Shown: positions 59,800 to 64,000 of the stretch, piece by piece | Position numbering within the stretch: the stretch's first letter is position 1 | Layout of the letters: every line of letters begins with the position of its first letter | DNA from: Gammaproteobacteria bacterium | GTDB taxonomy: Bacteria; Pseudomonadota; Gammaproteobacteria; Nevskiales; Nevskiaceae | Length of the DNA: 64,000 bases | Direction: 5' to 3' | Assembly (NCBI GenBank): GCA_016182805.1 | Contig: JACPFV010000008.1 | Span: forward strand, 1 to 64,000 | Made by a program: the position numbers and the translations under genes | Notes under the pieces: model-generated | Database searches by the model: none | What the model was told of the DNA's origin: nothing | The model's input: the letters and a program-made list of their open reading frames with translations, nothing else

Positions 59800-59833
59800 G
59801 GAGGTCAGCCAAGGAAAAGTTGGGGAGGGCGGC

Positions 59834-62800
59834 GTGGGGCTGCACAACGAGATCGAGTTCGAGAACGATATTTGCGCCCACCTCGCCGCGCACGGCTGGC
59901 TGTATGCGGAGAAGGATGCCGCCGCCTACGACCGGGCTCGCGCACTGTTTCCGGCAGACGTCGTCGCCTGGGTGCAGGCCTCGCAGCCGAAAGCCTGGGA
60001 GGCCCTGAGCAAGAGTCACGGCGCCGCCGCGGAATCGGTGTTGCTGGATCGCGTCCGCAAACAAATCGATGACCGTGGCGCGCTCGATGTGATCCGCCAC
60101 GGCATCGAAGTGGTCGGGCTTCGGCAGTCCCTGGCCCTGGTGCAGTTCAAGCCGGCGCTGGCGATGAACGCCGACATCGTGGCCAAGTACCAGGCCAATC
60201 GCCTGCGTGTCGTGCGGCAGGTGAAATATTCGTTGCACAACGAGAACTGCACCGACCTGGTGTTGTTTCTCAACGGCATCCCGGTGGCGACGGTCGAACT
60301 CAAAACCGACTTCACGCAGAGCGTTGAAGACGCCGTCGATCAATACCGCTTCGACCGCCACCCACGGCCGAAGGGGCAGCCCGCCACCGAGCCGCTGCTG
60401 GAGTTTCCACGCGGTGCGCTCGTGCACTTCGCGGTCAGCAACAGCGAAGTGCGGATGACGACGAAGCTCGCCGGCCCGGCAACGCAGTTTCTGCCCTTCA
60501 ATCGGGGCGACGGCGGCGCGGCCGGCAATCCGGTGAATCCGAACGGTCATCGCACCGCGTACTTGTGGGAGCGCGTCTGGGCGCGGCAAAGCTGGCTGGA
60601 GATTCTGGGCCGCTACGTCGTCGCGCCCCGTGACGACAGGAAGAAGATCAAGGCCATCGTCTTTCCGCGATTCCATCAGCTCGACGCCACGCGGCAGCTC
60701 GTTGCGGCGGTCACGCGGGAGGGACCCGGGCAGAAGTACCTGATCCAGCACTCCGCCGGTTCCGGCAAGACGAATTCCATCGCCTGGAGCGCGCACTTTC
60801 TTGCCGACCTGCACGATGCCGAGCACCGCAAGATGTTCGATACGGTTCTCGTGGTCAGCGACCGGACCGTGTTGGATTCCCAGCTTCAGGAGGCGATCTT
60901 CGACTTCCAGCGCACGACAGGCGTCGTGGCGACGGTCAACGGCGAAGGCGACTCCAAGAGCGCGCAGCTTGCGCGGGCACTGGCCGAAAACAAGAAGATC
61001 ATCGTCTGCACCATCCAGACGTTTCCGTTCGCGCTGGCGACAGTGCAGGAACTTGCCGCGACGCAGGGCAAGCGCTTTGCCGTGATCGCCGACGAGGCGC
61101 ACAGCTCGCAGACCGGCGAGGCTGCATCGAAGCTCAAGCAGGTACTGTCCGCCGAAGAACTCAAGGCGCTGGAAGACGGTGGCGAAATCAGCGCCGAGGA
61201 CGTGCTTGCCGCACAGATGTCCGCAAGGGTCGCGGACAAGGGCATCACCTATGTCGCCTTCACGGCAACCCCGAAAGCCAAGACTCTGGAGTTGTTCGGG
61301 CGGCGTCCGCAGCCGGAGCGGCCGGTGGGTCCGGACAATCTTCCGGCGCCGTTCCACGTCTATTCGATGCGCCAAGCCATCGAGGAGGGTTTCATCCTCG
61401 ATGTGCTGAAGAACTACACGCCGTACAAGCTGGCCTTCCGGCTTGCGACCGGCGGCCGGGAGTTCGACGACAAGGCGGTCGAGCGCAACGAGGCAATGAA
61501 AGGCCTGATGCGCTGGGTTCGCTTGCATCCCTACAACATTGCCAGCAAGGTGCAGATCGTTGTCGAGCACTTCCGCGAAAACGTCGCGCCGCTACTCGAC
61601 GGCTACGCGAAGGCAATGGTGGTGTTGGCCAGCCGGCAGGAGGCCGTCCGCTGGCAACTCGCGATCGACAAATACATCAAGAGCCAGGGCTACCGGATCG
61701 GCACGCTGGTGGCGTTTTCCGGCGAGGTCCTCGATAAGGAATCGGGCCCGGACTCCTTCACCGAGCATTCGAAAGAGCTGAACCCGAACCTGAAGGGCCG
61801 CGATATCCGGCAGGCCTTTGCCGGCGACGAGTACCAGATTCTGCTCGTCGCAAACAAATTCCAGACCGGTTTTGACCAGCCGTTGCTGTGCGGCATGTAC
61901 GTCGACAAGCGACTGGCCGGCATCCAGGCGGTGCAGACGCTCTCCCGCCTGAACCGCGCCTATCCGGGCAAGGACACGACCTACGTGCTGGACTTCGTGA
62001 ACGATCCGCAAGAAGTGCTCGCGGCGTTCAAGACGTACCACGAAACGGCGGAGCTGGAAGGCGTAACGGATCCCAACCTGGTGTACGACCTGCGCGCCAA
62101 GCTGGATGCGCTGGGCCACTACGACGAGCACGAGGTCGAACGTGTCGTTAAGGCCGAGATCAACCCCAAGGGCACGCAGGCTGAGCTGTCGGCGGCGATC
62201 GAGCCGGTTGCCGACCGACTGCTGAAGCGTTACCGGGCCGCCCGCGATGTGCTGCACGTGGCGCGGACAAAATCGGACGCGAACGCCGAGCAGTCGGCAA
62301 AGAACGAGATGAACGCGCTGGTGATGTTCAAGCGCGACATCGGTACGTTTGGCCGTGTGTACGCATTCCTTTCGCAGATCTTCGATTACGGCAACACCGC
62401 GCTGGAGAAGCGGGCCATCTTCTACAAACGCCTGCTCCCGCTGCTGGAATTCGGTCGAGAACGCGAGACGGTCGATTTATCCAAGGTCGTACTGACGCAC
62501 CACAAGCTGCGCCGCCAAGGTGCTTCGGCGCTGAACCTGTACTCGGTGCAAGCCGAGAAGCTGCTGCCGATGACCGAAGCCGGCGCCGGCGAAGTCCGCG
62601 AGCCGGAAAAGGCGTATCTGAGCGAAATCATCGCGCGGGTCAACGATTTGTTCGAGGGCGAACTGACCGACGATGACAAGCTCGTTTACGTGAACAACGT
62701 GCTCAAGGGCAAGCTTCTGGAGTCGGAAGTGCTTATTGCCCAAGCGAAGAGCAACACGAAAGAGCAGTTCGCGAACTCGCCCGACCTTGCGACCGAGATT

Positions 62801-62974
62801 CTCAACGCGATCATGGACGCCCTGGCCGCGCATACCACAATGAGCAAGCAGGCCCTGGACTCCGAGAAGGTGCGAATCGGCCTCAAGGAGATTCTATTGG
62901 GACCTGCCCACCTTTATGAGGCACTGCTTGAGCGTGGAGCAGAAGTCGAGCGCCGGAAAAGCGAGGTTGGTTAA
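59834..62974 (+). CDS. hsdR: Type I restriction endonuclease subunit HsdR
   Basis: 1046 aa. N-terminal nuclease region with PVATVELKTDFTQSVEDAVDQY (PD-ExK). Translocase motifs follow: Walker A in HSAGSGKTNSIAWSA, VIADEAHSSQTGE, VAFTATPKAKTLELFG, and motif VI region VQTLSRLNRAYPGKDTTYVLDF. Cleaves unmodified DNA after ATP-driven translocation in complex with HsdM and HsdS. GTG 59834 is chosen because GGGGAGGG lies just upstream; a TTG at 59798 would overlap the palindrome. Confidence 0.93.
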   Translation: MGLHNEIEFENDICAHLAAHGWLYAEKDAAAYDRARALFPADVVAWVQASQPKAWEALSKSHGAAAESVLLDRVRKQIDDRGALDVIRHGIEVVGLRQSLALVQFKPALAMNADIVAKYQANRLRVVRQVKYSLHNENCTDLVLFLNGIPVATVELKTDFTQSVEDAVDQYRFDRHPRPKGQPATEPLLEFPRGALVHFAVSNSEVRMTTKLAGPATQFLPFNRGDGGAAGNPVNPNGHRTAYLWERVWARQSWLEILGRYVVAPRDDRKKIKAIVFPRFHQLDATRQLVAAVTREGPGQKYLIQHSAGSGKTNSIAWSAHFLADLHDAEHRKMFDTVLVVSDRTVLDSQLQEAIFDFQRTTGVVATVNGEGDSKSAQLARALAENKKIIVCTIQTFPFALATVQELAATQGKRFAVIADEAHSSQTGEAASKLKQVLSAEELKALEDGGEISAEDVLAAQMSARVADKGITYVAFTATPKAKTLELFGRRPQPERPVGPDNLPAPFHVYSMRQAIEEGFILDVLKNYTPYKLAFRLATGGREFDDKAVERNEAMKGLMRWVRLHPYNIASKVQIVVEHFRENVAPLLDGYAKAMVVLASRQEAVRWQLAIDKYIKSQGYRIGTLVAFSGEVLDKESGPDSFTEHSKELNPNLKGRDIRQAFAGDEYQILLVANKFQTGFDQPLLCGMYVDKRLAGIQAVQTLSRLNRAYPGKDTTYVLDFVNDPQEVLAAFKTYHETAELEGVTDPNLVYDLRAKLDALGHYDEHEVERVVKAEINPKGTQAELSAAIEPVADRLLKRYRAARDVLHVARTKSDANAEQSAKNEMNALVMFKRDIGTFGRVYAFLSQIFDYGNTALEKRAIFYKRLLPLLEFGRERETVDLSKVVLTHHKLRRQGASALNLYSVQAEKLLPMTEAGAGEVREPEKAYLSEIIARVNDLFEGELTDDDKLVYVNNVLKGKLLESEVLIAQAKSNTKEQFANSPDLATEILNAIMDALAAHTTMSKQALDSEKVRIGLKEILLGPAHLYEALLERGAEVERRKSEVG

Positions 62975-63080
62975 CTGCCGTGCTTTCCGAATTCAGCTCC
63001 AGGGCGGCGGCTGAACGTGCGTAGGTGCATGCGTAGCCAGAAAATTTCCGCCGAACAGGTTTTCTTTATGAATCAGCGCC

Positions 63081-63995
63081 ATGCGGATTGGAATTGACCT
63101 CGGCGGCACCAAGATCGAAGGCATCGTCATGGGCCCGCGCGCGGAAATCCTGCGACGCGAGCGCATCGCCACGCCGGCGGGCGACTACGACGCCACGGTG
63201 TGCGCCATCCGCGATCTGGTCGGGCGCCTGGAGGCGGCGGTGGCGGCGCGCGGGCTGCCTGTGGGCGTGGGCACGCCCGGCGCGGTGTCGCCGTTTTCCG
63301 GGCGCATGAAGAACTGCAATTCCACCTGCTTGAACGGCCAGCCGCTGAAGCAGGATCTGGAAGCCGCGCTGGGGCGCGAGCTGCGGCTGGCCAACGACGC
63401 CGACTGCCTGGCGCTGTCGGAGGCGCACGACGGCGCCGCCGCGGGCGCGGCGACGGTGTTCGGGGTTATTCTGGGCACCGGCGTCGGCGGAGGGATCGTG
63501 GTGCACGGTCAACTGCTGTCGGGTCCCAACGCCATCGCCGGCGAATGGGGCCACAACCCGCTGCCCTGGCCGCGCGCGGAGGCGGGCGAACTGCCCGGCC
63601 CGGCCTGCTGGTGCGGGCGCCACGGCTGCATCGAGACCTGGCTGTCCGGGCCGGGCCTTGCGGCGGACCACCGGCGCACGACCGGCGAGCGGCGCGGCGG
63701 CGAGGAGATCGTCGCCCGCGCCGAGCAGGGCGATGCCGCCGCCGCCGCGACGCTGGCGCGCTACGAAGAGCGGCTGGCGCGTGCCCTGGCCCATGTCGTC
63801 AACATCCTGGACCCGCACGCCATCGTGCTGGGCGGCGGCCTGTCGCGCGTGGCGCGCTGGTACCGCGAGGTGCCGGCGCTGTGGGGCCGCTGGATATTCT
63901 CCGACCGGGTGGCGACGCGCCTGCTGCCTTCGCGGCACGGCGACTCCAGCGGGGTGCGCGGCGCGGCCTGGCTGTGGCCGGAGCCTTCCGCGTGA
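63081..63995 (+). CDS. ROK-family sugar kinase
   Basis: 304 aa. ATP-binding start MRIGIDLGGTKIEGIVMG, substrate block NDADCLALSEAHDGAAAGAATVFGVILGTGVGGGIV, EWGHNPLPWP, and zinc motif CWCGRHGCIETWLSGPG. Phosphorylates a hexose such as fructose, glucose or N-acetylglucosamine; which one is not decided. Codons 1-11 occur a second time at 53725 with only synonymous changes, showing that the island's right end provides this gene's start. No clear ribosome-binding site precedes the ATG. Confidence 0.93.
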   Translation: MRIGIDLGGTKIEGIVMGPRAEILRRERIATPAGDYDATVCAIRDLVGRLEAAVAARGLPVGVGTPGAVSPFSGRMKNCNSTCLNGQPLKQDLEAALGRELRLANDADCLALSEAHDGAAAGAATVFGVILGTGVGGGIVVHGQLLSGPNAIAGEWGHNPLPWPRAEAGELPGPACWCGRHGCIETWLSGPGLAADHRRTTGERRGGEEIVARAEQGDAAAAATLARYEERLARALAHVVNILDPHAIVLGGGLSRVARWYREVPALWGRWIFSDRVATRLLPSRHGDSSGVRGAAWLWPEPSA

Positions 63996-64000
63996 CGGCG

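Larger units (their letters stand above)
53740..63109. mobile_element. Type I restriction-modification island inserted in a ROK kinase gene
   Basis: The 14-bp sequence GACCTCGGCGGCAC is present at both borders (53740-53753 and 63096-63109) inside the codons for the conserved ROK motif DLGGTK. Everything between them is a coherent defence cargo: hsdM, HigBA-like pair, hsdS, GIY-YIG protein, Fic, hsdR. G+C is lower than in the flanking acylase and ROK genes. No recombinase gene is present, so the entry mechanism is unknown. The right border supplies a complete, in-frame 5' end to the ROK gene. Confidence 0.7.

Noticed and set aside
59798-59833. TTG start for hsdR at 59798
   Set aside because: It overlaps the palindrome and lacks a ribosome-binding site, while GTG 59834 has GGGGAGGG immediately upstream.

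Overview
The window is a GC-rich bacterial chromosome segment with almost no spacing between genes. The order maf - rng - yhdP - nitrilase - tldD, together with purE/purK, apaG, fbp, mutM, rsmD, coaD, a YfhL-type ferredoxin, prlC, gor and gpmA, points to a gammaproteobacterium. A Nevskiales/Xanthomonadales-like lineage is a guess from gene content (acetoacetyl-CoA synthetase with HMG-CoA lyase, GldAFG-type ABC system); no rRNA or tRNA gene is present to fix the taxonomy.

Layout. 1-145: end of an insertion sequence, probably IS21-like. 399-6707: DegV, an EamA transporter, purE-purK, a SIMPL-domain protein, sufT-apaG and fbp. 6714-7918: two PIN-toxin loci. 7894-12797: mutM and a four-gene ABC export/gliding-type operon. 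12908-22889: maf-rng-yhdP-nit-tldD-rsmD-coaD-ferredoxin, interrupted by a 192-bp nested palindrome and a shorter inverted-repeat element. 22886-31595: gamma-glutamyltransferase, an HD phosphohydrolase, exonuclease III fused at operon level to an AbrB/PIN module, oligopeptidase A, a VapBC pair, and a LemA/GIDE pair. 31643-37297: a five-gene operon (glutathione reductase, lipoprotein esterase, gamma carbonic anhydrase, HMG-CoA lyase, acetoacetyl-CoA synthetase). 37363-38800: a two-gene type II restriction-modification cassette (BglII/BstYI-like nuclease with an MT-A70 methylase). 38863-41266: gpmA and a PAS-GGDEF protein. 41282-41739: a BrnTA module whose toxin is broken.

Accessory region A (about 41.8-50.3 kb) is visibly poorer in G+C than its surroundings. 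It holds a minus-strand set of exported proteins (beta-barrel, TolB-like lipoprotein, a large ZU5 / papain-like / DUF2135 lipoprotein and a short ZU5 relative), then unfamiliar genes: a 121-aa protein, a 59-aa zinc-ribbon protein and a 431-aa helix-turn-helix protein. Copies of one gene family, one full length and one truncated, lie at its two ends.

Accessory region B (53740-63109) is a type I restriction-modification island: hsdM, a HigBA-like toxin-antitoxin pair, a terminator, hsdS, a GIY-YIG/DUF4357 protein, a Fic protein and hsdR. It sits inside the start of a ROK sugar-kinase gene. The first 11 codons of that gene occur on both sides, encode the identical peptide, and differ only at wobble positions. 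The island therefore appears to have entered at a conserved coding sequence and supplied a replacement 5' end. HsdM appears to lack about 30 internal residues and HsdS carries a 25-codon insertion at its central conserved region, so the system may be altered or inactive.

Toxin-antitoxin genes are unusually dense: three antitoxin/PIN pairs, one PIN gene with only an antitoxin remnant, BrnTA, HigBA and Fic.
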